Shown here: piece by piece, positions 38,126 through 50,357 of the stretch
Layout: every line of letters starts with the position of its first letter
Numbering within the stretch: the first letter of the stretch is position 1
DNA from: Panorpa germanica
Lineage: Eukaryota > Arthropoda > Insecta > Mecoptera > Panorpidae
DNA: 64,000 bases
Direction of reading: 5' to 3'
NCBI GenBank assembly: GCA_963678705.1
Contig: OY783215.1
Location: forward strand, 15,171,740-15,235,739
Translations under genes and position numbers: made by a program
Notes under the pieces: generated by a model
The model's database searches: none
Seen by the model: the letters and a program-made list of their open reading frames with translations, nothing else
What the model was told of the DNA's origin: nothing

Positions 38126-38535
38126 AAATACATACATACACCATAGACAGTTACTTACATCTTCTCTTTTATGAAATTCATAAAAAAGTATGGTTTTTTA
38201 GTTATTTTTTACCTACCAAGTTACACTGGACAAAAATCTAAGAGTTAACCATGACTGAAAACTACATGTTTAATTTTGAGCTATGCATTGAGCTTTTAGC
38301 TATGCAATGGAACAATAAAGTTATAACAAAATAAATTGTAAAACATTATTTTGTAAAATGGTTTGAATTATAAGGTTTTTAAACTTAACTTAAGTTAACC
38401 ATCGTTATGGGTTCCAAGAAATCGAAAAGTGTTTATGAGAGTGGTGTAAAAAGCCTAAGCGTATTGCAATAGAAACGAAGTAGGAAATAATAACTAAATA
38501 ATGGTGTACGTATTTATTATCTCGCCAAACAATAA

Positions 38536-38670
38536 TCACAGAACATCTGCTCGAAAAGTTGGCTTCAACGGCAAATGCACGCTGTTCACTGTTCCAACGC
38601 ATGATGGCAACTGAATGTTACAAAACTTTAATGTCCCGCCTCTCGAACGAGACTACCGAAATGAATGGCA
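38536..38670 (-). mobile_element. Fragment of the 39.35-kb Tc1/mariner-superfamily element
   Basis: The minus strand encodes MRWNSEQRAFAVEANFSS, against MRWNSEERAFAFEAYFSS in the longer element. The 5' leader with CCCGCCTCTCGAAC also matches. Homology stops after about 20 codons, so only the 5' end of the transposase region remains. No TIR is left. Confidence 0.75.
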
Positions 38671-38679
38671 ATATTTATA

Positions 38680-39068
38680 AATGTAAACTTATCCTCGAAG
38701 TTGTCCTAGTGGTATCCAACGTGCCAAGCGAAACATGACCGACGCATTTGATGACGTAGCACAGAGGTCCATGGTCCATCGTCCAACATTACAGAATGCA
38801 GAGCACCAATAGTGTCTGTCTTGTAATTTATGACAATAATTATAGGCGGAAATACGATCCATCCAGTTAGGCGGCATAGCTCAACCCGTGGGCCCACCAG
38901 GAGAAGTGGATGGGGTTGGGGATTTCCCCGTCCACTTTGTATCCACTGTTCGCATAGATCTCTATTCTCCATGCAATCCGACACGAACCTAGCGGCAACC
39001 ATCATTACTACAATGATTTGTAGGTTAGGTTCGAAAGCGTAATATCGTGAATAATGGGACAGCACCAA
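38680..39068. other. Non-AT-rich segment with overlapping open frames
   Basis: More GC-rich than its flanks, open for 120 codons on the minus strand (39068 to 38706) and for 70 codons on the plus strand. Neither product is recognisable and I saw no splice sites framing them. It may be unique conserved DNA or part of an unknown element. Confidence 0.25.
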
Positions 39069-39349
39069 AAATAATGGCTTTACATCAAATAACTTTGTAT
39101 TTGTTTGTTATTATTATAAAAATGTCAATATTATTTTTATATTAATATTTTGTTGGTTGATTGAATAATAAATATATTGTTGATTGTTAGAATTTTAATA
39201 AACTATAGTTAGTGATAGTTGCGACATGAAAATATCGATGTTTATGTTACAGCACTATACGTGGGTCCAGTAGATTTACTCAAATCAAAAATAAGCCTGT
39301 CTTAAAATACTATAGAACTTCGTAAATTCGTTTATTAAGTCATCTTATA

Positions 39350-40228
39350 CAGGGTGCGGCAGCATAACTTGCTATTTTCAGAAATTGATAAAACTCATTG
39401 TATGAATCAGAAAATTGTTATTTGTTTTTTATAATGTAGGCACATACATAAAGTTTTGTTTTAGTTAGTTTTGAAGACCAAATCAGGAAGGTGACGTCCC
39501 CCACTCTCCGTACACTGAGTAAACCGATGTCTGGTATGTATTGCAGGCGTTATCTTGGCAATTTATTCCTGGATGTTGGTCTTCAAATCTTGTAAGGTCT
39601 TTGGACGGTTCAAATAAACAGGGGATTTCAAAAGAACCCCATAGAAATGGGCTTTATCACTAAAAAAACAACATCATCCTCAGGAACAACTTCCAGTAGA
39701 ACCTCACCCGCGTGCGTCCGAGAATTGAAGTCACGTTCAGAAAGTTCCTGCACAATCGCCATCTTGTATGGATGGAAATGAAGATCATCATATAGAACTC
39801 TCCTCACAAAACGGTTAGAAAGTCCAAGGGCAGACGCCGTGGTGATCGCAACATTGAAGCTCTCGCTGCCTCAATGTTCTCAGGTGATCTAATGGGCCGT
39901 GGGACTCCAGTTCTTCGTCTTGTCACACTTGCAGTTTCTCTGAACGTAGTAAACCACGTAACAATTGATTTCCGGTCTGGAACAGGGGTCAACGGGGTTA
40001 AACTAAAGCGATTCCGAAAGGCGCACTGGGTTGCGGGCACAGAATATCCGCTCGAAAAGTAGGCCTCAAAGGCAAACGCACGCTCCTCACTATTCCAACG
40101 CATTATTGATAATATAAGACAAAACTTTATTGCCCCGCCTCTCGAACTAGACCACTAGCGCTCTGCTACGACATCAACCGACTAAATGGCGCGCTTTTTA
40201 AAGAAGGAAGTTATGCTGCTGCACCCTG
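39350..40228 (-). mobile_element. Internally deleted Tc1/mariner-superfamily transposon
   Basis: Bounded by TIRs CAGGGTGCGGCAGCATAACT (left) and CAGGGTGCAGCAGCATAACT (right, reverse complement) with TA on both sides (39348-39349, 40229-40230), the target duplication of this superfamily. The minus strand holds transposase remains. The start is at 40103 (MRWNSEERAFAFEAYFSS), followed by a helix-turn-helix-like part with VPDRKSIVTWFTTFRET. A frameshift comes near 39843, then HFHPYKMAIVQELSERDF and VVFFSDKAHFYG, where SD marks the first catalytic Asp. The next residues, PVYLNRPKTLQDLKTNIQE, belong to the extreme C-terminus, so about half the catalytic core, with the other acidic residues, is deleted. 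At 879 bp it cannot move by itself. Confidence 0.9.
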
Positions 40229-40834
40229 TAGTTGAGGAGCTATGTTTGTAGGTCTCAAACAAGACTATTAAATTAGTAATTAACAAATTGTGATTCGGTA
40301 GAATTGAGTTTTCGATTTCGGTTGTACTTTAAAAAAAACCAATTGCTTTAAATCTTATATTTTCTTTTAGTAGCCCTAGATTTCGTTACAATGTAACTGA
40401 TCCAATAATTCATAATTCTTTTCTAATTCCGCGATACTTCACATTCTTATTCTCTCATTACTATTCTTGAAAACTGTATGTGACCTTTCTCGTTGTTTCA
40501 GTCCTAAACACAGGCATTAATTTTGAACTTCATTAATAACAATTTTGACAGCCATCTGTCACATTAGTTAAGTAATTGCACGAGACCGCAATCGCCGTGT
40601 CGTATGACAACAAAGTTGAAATGACATTATGACATACAGTCAAATACATCGCAGAATCCGGAAACGGATGCTAGTAGCAGATCTATAGTCCTCGCAGAAA
40701 ACTAAACTGACAAACCGTTCTACGCCCGTGTCTGAGCCTTTACCGACTCCCCGAGCAATATCTCTGAAACTAAACACATCACTCAATCGCTGCCATGTTG
40801 GTTGCTGGATGCTGGAAACTGGATACTGGGATGA
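40229..40834. other. No gene recognised
   Basis: Mixed composition. GCTGGATGCTGGAAACTGGA (40803) is a short irregular CTGGA tract just upstream of the TATA-like site. Confidence 0.3.
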
Positions 40835-40835
40835 A

Positions 40836-40844
40836 TATAAAAGT
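40836..40844 (+). promoter_or_regulatory. TATA-box-like element
   Basis: ATATAAAAG lies about 155 bp upstream of the ATG at 40993. A start site near 40865 would give a 5' leader of about 125 nt. TATA-like words are frequent in AT-rich DNA, so alone this is weak. Confidence 0.25.
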
Positions 40845-40992
40845 CCACAGCGTTGAACAATAAATTATGAGACGTCCTGGAAATATTATTACGTTTAATT
40901 CATATCTGTCACTAGAGACTACTAGAGTAGACCATCAATTTTTTATGATTTACATCTCTTTTATAAAAGGTAACATAGGAATCGTGTCTCCA

Positions 40993-41169
40993 ATGCGCCG
41001 TCGCGTTAAGTTCATTCTTTTACTTTTAATTATTAAATCTACTATGTTAATTCAAATGACGGATGCCTCCGGTACATTTTTGCAACCCAAGCAACAAAGT
41101 AAGAGCCCAAATGAAGAGGTGACTAGGTTTTTACGGTACATTGACCTGAAGCAACTACAAATTCTCTGA
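40993..41169 (+). CDS. Possible small secreted peptide precursor
   Basis: A 58-codon frame (extendable in frame upstream to ATG 40867, 100 codons). From 40993 the N-terminus reads like a signal peptide: basic MRRRVKF, hydrophobic ILLLLIIKSTMLI, then polar QMTDAS before Gly. The remaining 33 residues are hydrophilic, with KSPNEEVTRFLRYIDLKQ before the stop. This layout loosely recalls neuropeptide F-type precursors, but the diagnostic RPRF-Gly end is missing and there is no dibasic cleavage site after the peptide, so I do not assign a family. A chance frame is quite possible. If real it would be a gene nested in the CUB gene's intron. Confidence 0.2.
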   Translation: MRRRVKFILLLLIIKSTMLIQMTDASGTFLQPKQQSKSPNEEVTRFLRYIDLKQLQIL

Positions 41170-41301
41170 GCCTAAACGCCATCGTGTATGCTTCAAGGTC
41201 TTAACACACAGCGTCGTCTTTTTAACATATGTTACTAGTTCTCTTCTTTCTAGATCCACTGTTAGTAGGGGGGATACATTTACTCCTACCGCTCCCAGTG
41301 T

Positions 41302-42014
41302 ATTCCCACTCACTGCTTTAATTTAATTTTGTATTTAATTTAAATTGTTTAGCATATGGCAATACGCGTAGTCATTGACAGTACCATTTTTAATTTAATT
41401 TATTTTTTAAGTTTTTTTAGTTTTTTTTTAACCTTACAAGGTCCAATGTTTTAAATTAAAAATATTAAATTAAGAAAAACTATATTATATTATAACCTCC
41501 AAAATGTGATAATCTGTCAAAATGCAGTATAATTTACTTGTTATAATTTACGTTTTTGAAAAATATAGAAGAGAAAACAATGTCTATTATTAATTGTTAT
41601 TAAAAATAGCAATTTTAATATTGTCAATACAGTCAAAATTTATATTACCAACGATGCATACGCACCAACTAATTTAACTAAATTAAAATTGATATACTTA
41701 TTAATGATCTATTTATAAACATAGCTTGAACATTTATCTAACTCATAAAGTTTATATGGTTTAAATACCTCAATCGTGTGCGAAGTTATTAACGTTTTTA
41801 TATTTGAAAACATGAAGTGCTAGGAAAAATTTGTAAATCGATTGTCATTTTATTACACTGTCGCCATCTGCATCTAAATATATAACCATGAAGTAATGTT
41901 TCACCTTAAATTAAAACACAAATGTGAAAATGAATGCTTGAACAAAAACCTGAAATCTAGATTAAAATATTAAATAAAAACAGCAAATTAAATATCAAAA
42001 CAGTGAGTGGGAAT
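41302..42014. mobile_element. ~710-bp segment with inverted ends (candidate MITE)
   Basis: The left arm reads ATTCCCACTCACTGCTTTAA. The reverse complement of the right arm reads ATTCCCACTCACTGTTTTGA. The first 14 bp are perfect and the next ~15 are AT-rich and similar. The interior is very AT-rich and non-coding. A related right-end motif is at 11866. No target duplication is evident, so the call is tentative. Confidence 0.5.
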
Positions 42015-43496
42015 GAGGCTTTAGTCTACCTCTGTTTCGTCTTCTTGAACAATTCACTGAAACAATACCGCAACTTATGTGATCAATTGACGTGAGAATC
42101 ATAATTTGTTGAATCTTTTTGTTTCTTTTTAACATTAACGATATTTATTCAAAGTTTTCTACAAAAACTATTTTTATTTCAAAGTAACTAAAACTTTGTT
42201 CTTTGCTTTTTAATCAAACTTTAGCTATAAAAGTTATGATTTCCTAAAAAGTATTCTTCTGCTTCTGTACTCGTGGCTTTTTCAATATACGTCAGTATGT
42301 ACCAGACAGTATAGGCACTTGTATTTTACGGTAAAACTATTCAAATAATAATAACAGATACCTAACGGTTATTATCCCATCGTATTTGCGGTCGTATTTC
42401 GTTTTATGCGAGCTGGATGTTTGGCGGGCTGTAAATTAAATTTATTTTTGTTCTTTGTGAAGGAAGGTATCTGTAGAGTTTTATCAAGTAACTTTTGAAA
42501 TACATTTTCTAGTTTAAGTTGAGTTTTATTACGCTAATGATTTATTTACTGCTTATGGTACGGGTTTGAAACTTTGATATACGATCCACAACACTACAGT
42601 AAAAGCTTATGTGAGTAAATCCTTTCTAATAGCATCCGGAATCATATCAACTCTCTAAAAGTTATATTTATTATCTTTAGATTATTATTATCAGTACGAG
42701 TACGAGTTTTATTCAAACTGATAATTATTAACAGTAATGTACATATAACGTTAAGGATATTTATCGAGGTTTGACATGATTCTGTTATTAAATAAATGCA
42801 AAAAACGTTAACATTTATATTAATACTTTAGTTTAATTTACATTAATTTAAATTATTTACTTGGTTTACTGAAACATTTGGAAAAAATCTATATTATCAT
42901 TGATTTATTTATATTATTTTTGTATTTAATTAATATAATTAGTATAGTATATTTTGTAGTATGAGTTAAATTGTAAATGTGTGTAAATTGTTATGTTAAA
43001 TAAACCCCAACTAGCGGGTATAATTTGTTAGAATTAAGCAGCTAGAGAGTGTTCCAGACCAGTCGTTGTGTTTCAAACTTGTACAAAAACAAAACAAGAA
43101 AACCACAAAAGATTTCCACGTTGCATAATCTGTACATTTCCTAAAAAGTACATCTACATCTAAATAAAAAATAAAGTAAAAGAAATTAATTTAACTTTAA
43201 GAATTCCTTTTTTTAAATTATATCAAAGCAACAATTTTCTTTTAAACTTTAACGAATTTATAAATTCCCGTATCTTTTTAATCAATTATGTATAGTAAAC
43301 AACTCAACTGATTGTATCTTCTTTCGCTAATGGCTGAGCTTTTCTTCTTCATAGCAACACATACATACACACACACATAGAGAGAAGAGCTTTCCCTTCA
43401 GTTTTAAAGCTTTACCGTTCGTTCGTTCCCTCCTTTCAATTCCCAGTTTGCTTCTTGTCCTGCGAATCCTTCCCTCTTCAAATCGCGTTAGCTCGT
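42015..43496. other. No gene recognised
   Basis: Very AT-rich. TACGAGTACGAG at 42700 is one of the many TACTCGT/ACGAGTA words in the window. Confidence 0.35.
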
Positions 43497-43519
43497 CGTT
43501 GCCGTTGCCGTTGCCGTTG
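43497..43519 (+). repeat. GTTGCC hexamer microsatellite
   Basis: Just under four units of CGTTGC. Confidence 0.85.
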
Positions 43520-43717
43520 TATTTGTCTCCTGTCTGTGACTTTCTTTTATGGATCTAACTTTGTTATGGGGCACAAAAGGACAATGGATTTTTAATTAGG
43601 GATAGTCACACAATACCTTTAGAATATGTGAACTACCTGATAGAATTCATTAAAAGACGAGTACAAGTATTTTGACTAGCAGAGATTTTAGACTAGATTT
43701 AAGACTGCAAAGATTTA

Positions 43718-43985
43718 CAATCTGAATCTGCCCGAACCGAATGAGAACGCACACGGTACGAACGAAACTAAACTGATTTGAAATTGGTTTTGAGCGACTG
43801 TGTTTCTAAGTCGCACGGCAATTACGTTGTATGCTTTTCATGGTAAACATCATGAGCAGAGATGTGCACAAATAGTTTTCAAAAGTATTTAAATACATAC
43901 ATACATAAATATATCTCACGACACAATAAAATCCCCTATTATACTATTGTTAAAAAATTTATAGAGTCACAAAAAACGGCTCGAC
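43718..43985 (+). repeat. Dispersed repeat, partner of 19129-19400
   Basis: Matches 19129-19400 block by block (GAATCTGCCCGAACCGAATG, CAGAGATGTGCACAAATA, ATTTATAGAGTCAC) with insertions of different length between blocks. Confidence 0.65.
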
Positions 43986-45112
43986 ATGGCTCGTTTTTTG
44001 TTTTCGTCATCTTGTATAAATTTGCGTTTAGACTGTTCCATACTGATAACCATAAAAGTTTGTGCTGTTACTTTTGGAATATCCATTACTATTTTTATAA
44101 CATCCAATTATCATTCCACATGTTGTTTTAGTGGCAAATGATTTGGCAGTTAGTAAAATGAAATAAAAAATATCAAATATTTCACAAAAAGTCATTAGTT
44201 TTTCTATTTTGTTTTAGTGATAATTTTATATTTCGAAATTATAAAATGTCAGATACATGAACGTTATTTTAATTACAAAATCAAATACAATTTTGAGAGA
44301 TATTTTCAAATACATTCTATTTGTGCTCAACGCTGGTATAAACATTGTGAAAATTGCATCACGGGAAACTATGAACAACTCGTATTCGTCGTAGTACGTT
44401 ACGCGTCGCTTTTCATGTGATGTGAGTTTTAATCAGAGTTCCACATTGTGTGAATCGTGAAATATGATTTCACGGGGCGAATGAAAAACTGAGCTCTATG
44501 AGCTCTATGATAAATGATGGAGTTTTATGGGTTAAATATTGAAGAAGAAAATGTATCCACTGCGAGATGAAAACTAGAGAATGTACGAGGTAAATTCTCG
44601 TGAAATGGATCGCTGGATAGTGCTGCCAAATATCGCTAAACTACAAGAGAATGTATTAGGAACTTAAACCAATCTGACATTTCTTTCATATTGTTTTTTA
44701 TAATCTTATTTTTCCTAGAGTTTAGAGGAGTCGTGAAGAAACTTATTCGTTAAAAATCATCGTGTTTTAAATTAGTTAGAGTGCGTCTCCTTGGTATGCT
44801 TAGAGCCTTATTTTGTAAGCTTAATCTTCTATGTTCTATAATCTTATGTGTTTATATTTTCTTTAAAAAAATATACACCAAAGAATATTTTTAATTGTAA
44901 AAGATTTTTGTTTTTCAAATTGCGCCTAAAATTATGTATCCCATTAACTTCGCTTTGTAACGGACAGATGTCTCTGTGTAATAACAAACCTATAAACGTG
45001 TTAAAAGTCTTTTGTAGAACATAAAACGTTGTAGGAGCTTCCTGCGTGTCCCGGTGTTTTATGTAACACTATGTAGTAGGTGTCGCATCCGCCTCCGCCG
45101 CGGCATGACGCC
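43986..45112. other. No gene; short palindrome
   Basis: CGTGAAAT-ATG-ATTTCACG (44456-44474) is a perfect 8-bp-stem palindrome, and GAGCTCTATGAGCTCTATGA near 44493 is a local duplication. Otherwise unremarkable. Confidence 0.35.
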
Positions 45113-45337
45113 TTACGGTCCTCTTTCCACCTGACACCAAAAGAAAACTTCTTGATAACGACCATCAATCCACAACATTCCCGCGTTCCCTCGGCCCTCC
45201 CACTTACTCATCCGGATCCCGCTGCGATGTCGAATTAGGGTTGCATTCTGTACCGATGTACTCTCGAAGGTCTCAGGCTGGTCAACGTTGGGCGGAGGCG
45301 CGGGAGGAATTGCGACAGGAAGGCAGTTAAACGTCAT
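45113..45337 (-). CDS. Possible first coding exon of an unrecognised minus-strand gene
   Basis: A clearly GC-richer island (about 45045-45340) inside AT-rich DNA. On the minus strand an ATG at 45337, with an in-frame TGA 15 bp before it, opens 74 codons without strong compositional bias: MTFNCLPVAIPPAPPP at the start, then RHRSGIRMSKWEGRGNAG and MLWIDGRYQEVFFW. The stop is created by a good donor-like sequence, GGACC|GTAAGG, so translation could be spliced onward instead of ending there. I recognise no domain. It could equally be an orphan CpG-rich patch or part of an unknown element. If real it would be nested, on the opposite strand, in the inferred CUB intron. Confidence 0.3.
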   Translation of the reverse strand: MTFNCLPVAIPPAPPPNVDQPETFESTSVQNATLIRHRSGIRMSKWEGRGNAGMLWIDGRYQEVFFWCQVERGP

Positions 45338-47177
45338 AGTATTTAACTTGTTACGTCACTCACGCTGAGTTTCTTCCTGGGTAGCCATGTTGAGTTGCTA
45401 TTTTATTGAAAATATGGTCCAAATACTAAAAAACGATAAAATCTAATATACTCATGTATTATTTTATTTTTTTATTATTAATATTTGATTAATATAGCTT
45501 ATTACAAACTGTCCTGCTTAGAGGACATTAAGTAATACGTAGCCATTAAGTATTAATTGTCCCCGAATTTTGTAAGTATTACATTTTTATTCAGCGTAGT
45601 TTACTTTATGAAACAAGTACTAATTATATTAATATGGGTGAGATGCATGATACATCTTACACGGCAAAACATTTTCTATTTAATTTCTTATCAGCTTCAA
45701 CGTTATCTGTACGACGTGGTGTCGTTATCAACACATCCGCCATGACACTTCGTCATAAAGTCGAGCTTTAATGGAAGAAAACGTTAAAATATTTGACGTG
45801 GTAGCATTTTATTAATTGAAAATAAACCCATTCCCCTTTTCCTTCAATATCTCTAGCATCAAAGAACTTCCTGTTCCGGGTGAAACACTTTGACATTCAT
45901 AAAAGTTATATGTATATAATAATTGTATTATATACAACTTGGAGTATGTATTTCATAAGATCAATTGTCCAGATCTTTAACATTATAATCGTTCGTTTCT
46001 TTCGCAAACTATTCGGTGGCCGTAGTATTTTGAACGGGGAGTTAGAACTTTACTTTTACTGAAATATTTATTTTTTTGGATTCGCATCCTACTAAACACA
46101 AAACGTAAACTTGCATTGTAGCTTGTATGACGACATAATTGAGATTCAGAATTCGTCTGGCTTCATTTTGCATGCAATCTATAAATGAAGTTGTCGTGAC
46201 GGGAGCCCTTAATCGATGGACTACTTTTCGAGTTTTGCGAGCACAAACATACGCATGCTGAATTTTTATAATAAAGATAACTTTTGTTATGTAATCATAT
46301 ATTATATTAACCAACAAAATGATATAAAAGGTGAACTTATTTATGTTAAGTAAATCTTACTTATATTCAAAGCAGACTTTAGTTACAAAATTATGACAGT
46401 CTGTAAACAGATAGTATTGATACGTTTATAATTTAAAATGAGGAACCCGTCGGAGAAAGATATCACACTTAATGTAAATAGTACGAGCAACCCTATAAAC
46501 ATTAAATTGCATTTAACTGCACCCCTGTTTTAGTAGGGTAAGTACAGTTTAAGTGCCCTTGATCCACGTCCTCCACTTCGTACTCTTAAACAATATATTC
46601 CGCCGGTATACACCAGAGTGTGCTTATACTGAATACTTCAACTGTACAGTGAGCGCAGAGTACACTTTCCAACCCCTACGTATTACACCTCTACGAATCA
46701 TCGTGTTCTACGATGTGTCTACGTCTATACGTAGCTGAAATAATACAAATTATAAATGTAACGACGACAGCGCCACTGACACCCAGACGGAGTACGTTAT
46801 CATCACAACGTCGATTTAATCTCATTTTTTACAAATTTTAAATTAAAGACAAACATTTAACTTTTAATATAATAAATTGGATATGCATATAAAGTTGTCG
46901 ATAGTTTGCAGATGAAAATAGTTGTAGATAGTAGTTTTAGGAGATGTAAAGTATTTAAAAACAATATTTTTGTTATGAGAACTTTTAACTGGCTATGTTC
47001 TTCAGTCGTTACTTTGCCCGGGTTTGTTAAAACAGGAATTTTAGTTAATAAGTAGTCTATTATTTTATCTATCAAATAAATTGGAACTGTTGGGTGAGCT
47101 AAATATATTAATTTTATAACTTTTGTCTTTAACAAATTTCAAGCGCTGTTATAGGGTGAAATGAATAAAATTACAAA
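45338..47177. other. No gene recognised
   Basis: AT-rich. Frames near 45557-46062 and 46553-46738 lack any supporting feature. Confidence 0.35.
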
Positions 47178-47210
47178 ACTAGCTGACCCGACAGACGTCT
47201 TGTCAAATTT
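47178..47210 (+). repeat. Dispersed motif shared with 14285
   Basis: ACTAGCTGACCCGACAGACG then TCTTGTC, against ACTAGCGGACCCAACAGACC then TACAGACAGTCCTGTC. Likely the edge of a widespread but decayed insect repeat. Confidence 0.4.
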
Positions 47211-47479
47211 CAATAAATTGTTTCACAATTCAACAGAAAGTAAATAATTGATTCACAATTTGAGAATCAACTGTCAAAGGATATTTACGCACATTGTAGG
47301 AAAAATCCAATAGGAAAAAGCACTTACAGTTTTCATTCAATTAATTTTCATTTCATTTAATTTTAGAATTAGTTTCTTTCAACAATTGATTCTGAATATG
47401 ATATAGTTACACGTCCGTCAAGCTGGGATAATAAAAATAATCAAATGGATACTGTTATAATTTTTTTTAAGTCATTAAT

Positions 47480-47590
47480 TAAATTTTTATTTACCGTCGG
47501 CCATATTCCCGGTGCTGGGTCCTATCACCTACAATATCCCACATTATTTGTTTAGCTCATACACGAATATGTGAGTAATAACATCGCTGC
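47480..47590 (-). mobile_element. tRNA-derived SINE, copy D, tail half
   Basis: CGTCGGCCATATTCCCGGTG then CTGGGTCCTATCACC matches the tail of the copy at 62115 (CGTCGGCCTATTTCCGATGC then TGAGTCCTATTATCACC). GAATATGTGAGTAATAACAT then CGCTGCCTA matches the next block. The tRNA-like head is not recognisable. Confidence 0.6.
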
Positions 47591-48640
47591 CTACCACATT
47601 TTTTATTTTTGCAATTTATTTAATCAGTTGAATGTAACAGCAGTCAAATCTTAAACATTTGGAACTGTTTTTGGGTTTTGAACCTGAAGACAATCTGACG
47701 ACAGACATCACCGCTGTCGGGATACTCATGGTATTTATTTAACGTAAACCAAAAACTGCTTTAAATAAGGCACAGTTTATACAATTTAAAATCATTATTC
47801 CAACCAGTAAATATAATTAACCGACATGACAGTCTCATTATTTTGAAAATAGTCGTAATTGCTTTTGTAGTACAATTGTTTTGCGTATTTGAATATGAAA
47901 CGTTTATTTTGTCGTGTTATTAAAATCAATAACTATTCCAAATCATGACACATGACAACGTGCACCCTCTGTACACCATCAACACTCCCTCCCACTCGTC
48001 CCTCAGCCCCCGCCTCCCACCATCTCCCCCATTCCTGACACGTAACATTGCCATATTATTATCAGTTATTAAACGAACTAAATGACGTATGTTTTTATGG
48101 GATGCAGTGTTCGATAGTAGAATCACCCTGTTATTACCTGCTATCAAATGCAATATCTGTTACAAAGGGTGCACTAAATATACCACACGTGCACGCAACA
48201 CCCCAAACAACCCTTAAGCAATAATTGCGGCTCAAACAGAATTCTCAGAAATAATTGTTCATATATATTTATATTTTCTAAGAATTTAGTACAATTATTG
48301 TTGTTTTCTCCCATGCATTACTGATGAGGTTTCTAGTTATAGGATTTACTCGAATTATTTTTGGAAATTATTTTGTTGTTTGGTCGTAGCCTGGTAGCCC
48401 TGCTGCTAGAGTAATTACTGACTATTCTGATGGCCCCCCAATTATTTGTTTTCCAAAACGGTCTTTTTTTAAATATTTACAGATAATGTATGGGTCGGTA
48501 ATATATTTCTTTATTATAATTTTCTTATTTAAGAAAACTGTCATATTTCCCGCTAAAAACAATAGTTTCATGTACTATGTCGAAACTTACGCAATGTATA
48601 TTTATCTGTATTGCATCTGCATTTACGGGTTTGCAAACTA
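47591..48640. other. No gene recognised
   Basis: AT-rich. 47955-48045 is C-rich (CTCCC, CCCCGCC words), giving a spurious antisense frame. Confidence 0.35.
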
Positions 48641-49260
48641 TTTACATTTATTTTACATTAATCTACATTACAATTTAAATTTCCTTCTCATTTTATACTC
48701 CTGTCTCTTCTCCAGTCCTCCATTTTACTTATATCTTCTTCTCTTTCTCTTCCTTAGTATCAATTGCTGAAGACTTACTCTGCTTCCAATCCTCTTCCGA
48801 CACCTATTCCTCATGTGTTCCTGCTTTTCTTCCTCCCCACATATCTAAAAATAAATGTGAAAATAAAAATTATTATCAAAGGTATTAAATCATTTCATTC
48901 TGGTATAGGAAATAGTAGTCAATAGTAATTGTCAACAATATCAAGAATTTGTTTATTTTATGCTAATTAATGAGTATCAGTTGCGTACATCTTGCGAGAG
49001 CATATCTTTTTAAAATGTAGAACTGTGTGAGGCGCTGATGTAGTTGGAACAGAATGCGCTCTTTTGCCGGAATTGGAAAACATCCTATATCTCTTATCTT
49101 ATTGTACCTTGATCACTATCTTCTTCATCCTTTCCTGCTGTTACACTTTTATATACTTTTCTATAATTATTCTCTGTACTTATCGCCTCTGCTTACTTCT
49201 CCTCCCACAGTTACATATATTTAAGGTATCTAACATCAAAAAGTTTACCTGTTACATAAC
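48641..49260 (-). mobile_element. Possible highly decayed LINE ORF2 3' region
   Basis: The minus strand carries a frame fragment CGEEEKQEHMRNRC (near 48825-48785), which fits the terminal CxxC/H-type motif of RNase H-bearing LINEs, followed by a purine-rich, Arg/Lys-rich stretch. Further 5' is YRKVYKSVTAGKDEED near 49175. The order is right for such LINEs, but the spacing is too long and stops are frequent. Purine bias alone could mimic this. Confidence 0.25.
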
Positions 49261-49640
49261 ATTTTTAGCTTAAGATAATATTAGGTTACATGAAAAATGT
49301 TATGTATTAAATTATACAAGATTTTTAATGTCTTTTCTGTTTATGTAATGTTTACGGTAAAATTCTGTAAATAATAAAATTTAACTAATGTTACATTAGT
49401 TAAAAAATATAACGTCAAATAATACATGAGGTTTAGCTGCGGTACAGTTCGCTCATCGTATTATTGATAATGACGGTCTGCAAAATGGAACCGGTTATTA
49501 AATAAATGGAAACTAATGTTATGCTTTGATTGTTTAATTATAAATCACGTCGCTGAGCTAATCCAATACTCATAACCTGTAGCTTGCAGTACCTAGTTTG
49601 TGCTCCATTTACGTTCTCGGCAGTCCACAGCAAATACTTC

Positions 49641-49680
49641 TATCCCGTCTGATCCCGCCTGATCCCGCCAGATCCCGTCT
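49641..49680 (+). repeat. GATCCCGCCT decamer array
   Basis: About four 10-bp units varying as GTCT, GCCT and GCCA after GATCCC. Confidence 0.85.
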
Positions 49681-50357
49681 TCTGCTCACATATTGGAATA
49701 ATATCATTTGAACACAAATAACAACTTCATAGAACAAACAGCGCCGTGTGTAGTGTGTAGCTGTACAGTGTTTAAATGTACGAGTATCTTATATAATGTA
49801 CTCATATGTTGCACAGAGATATCTAAATTCTAGGGGTAAGAGTTTATAGTTCATAGTTTAGCCACAGTTAAACGCCACCAGCGTTTTGTTGAGAACTTGA
49901 GGACCTCTAGTATAGTCTATGAGCAAATAGAAATAGTTCTACAAATAGCCGTGGGGTATGTGGGCGCTACAATACCTAAAACCTTTACCCTGTATCTCAA
50001 AGAATCTGCTGCACTATGCTGAGTAGAAACACAATGTATCAAATAGTCGTATACTTGTATTTCTCCAACAAGAAATAAAATAGAGTTAGTTTAAAACACT
50101 GTTGTCAAATCTGTTGTTGGCAAACGGTTAATGTTGGACTTGGACTGTAGATGGCAGGCATATTGTTTTAGTTTGTTAAGACTTAAGATAAATGAGTATT
50201 CAAGGTTTAAATTTCGTATGATATATTTATGTTTCGTTGGGAAGTAGCAGCAACTTTGGAAAAACTTGTAAATTATGTATTATTTATTAAGTTTAAGGAA
50301 AATAGGTGTTTGTAAGTTTCATGTTTGGAATTATATGATATAAATCTTTGTTGAATA

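Noticed and set aside
38706..39068. 120-codon minus-strand frame in a GC-richer patch
   Set aside because: Kept only as a composition island; the opposite strand is also open, so the frame length follows from low stop-codon density.
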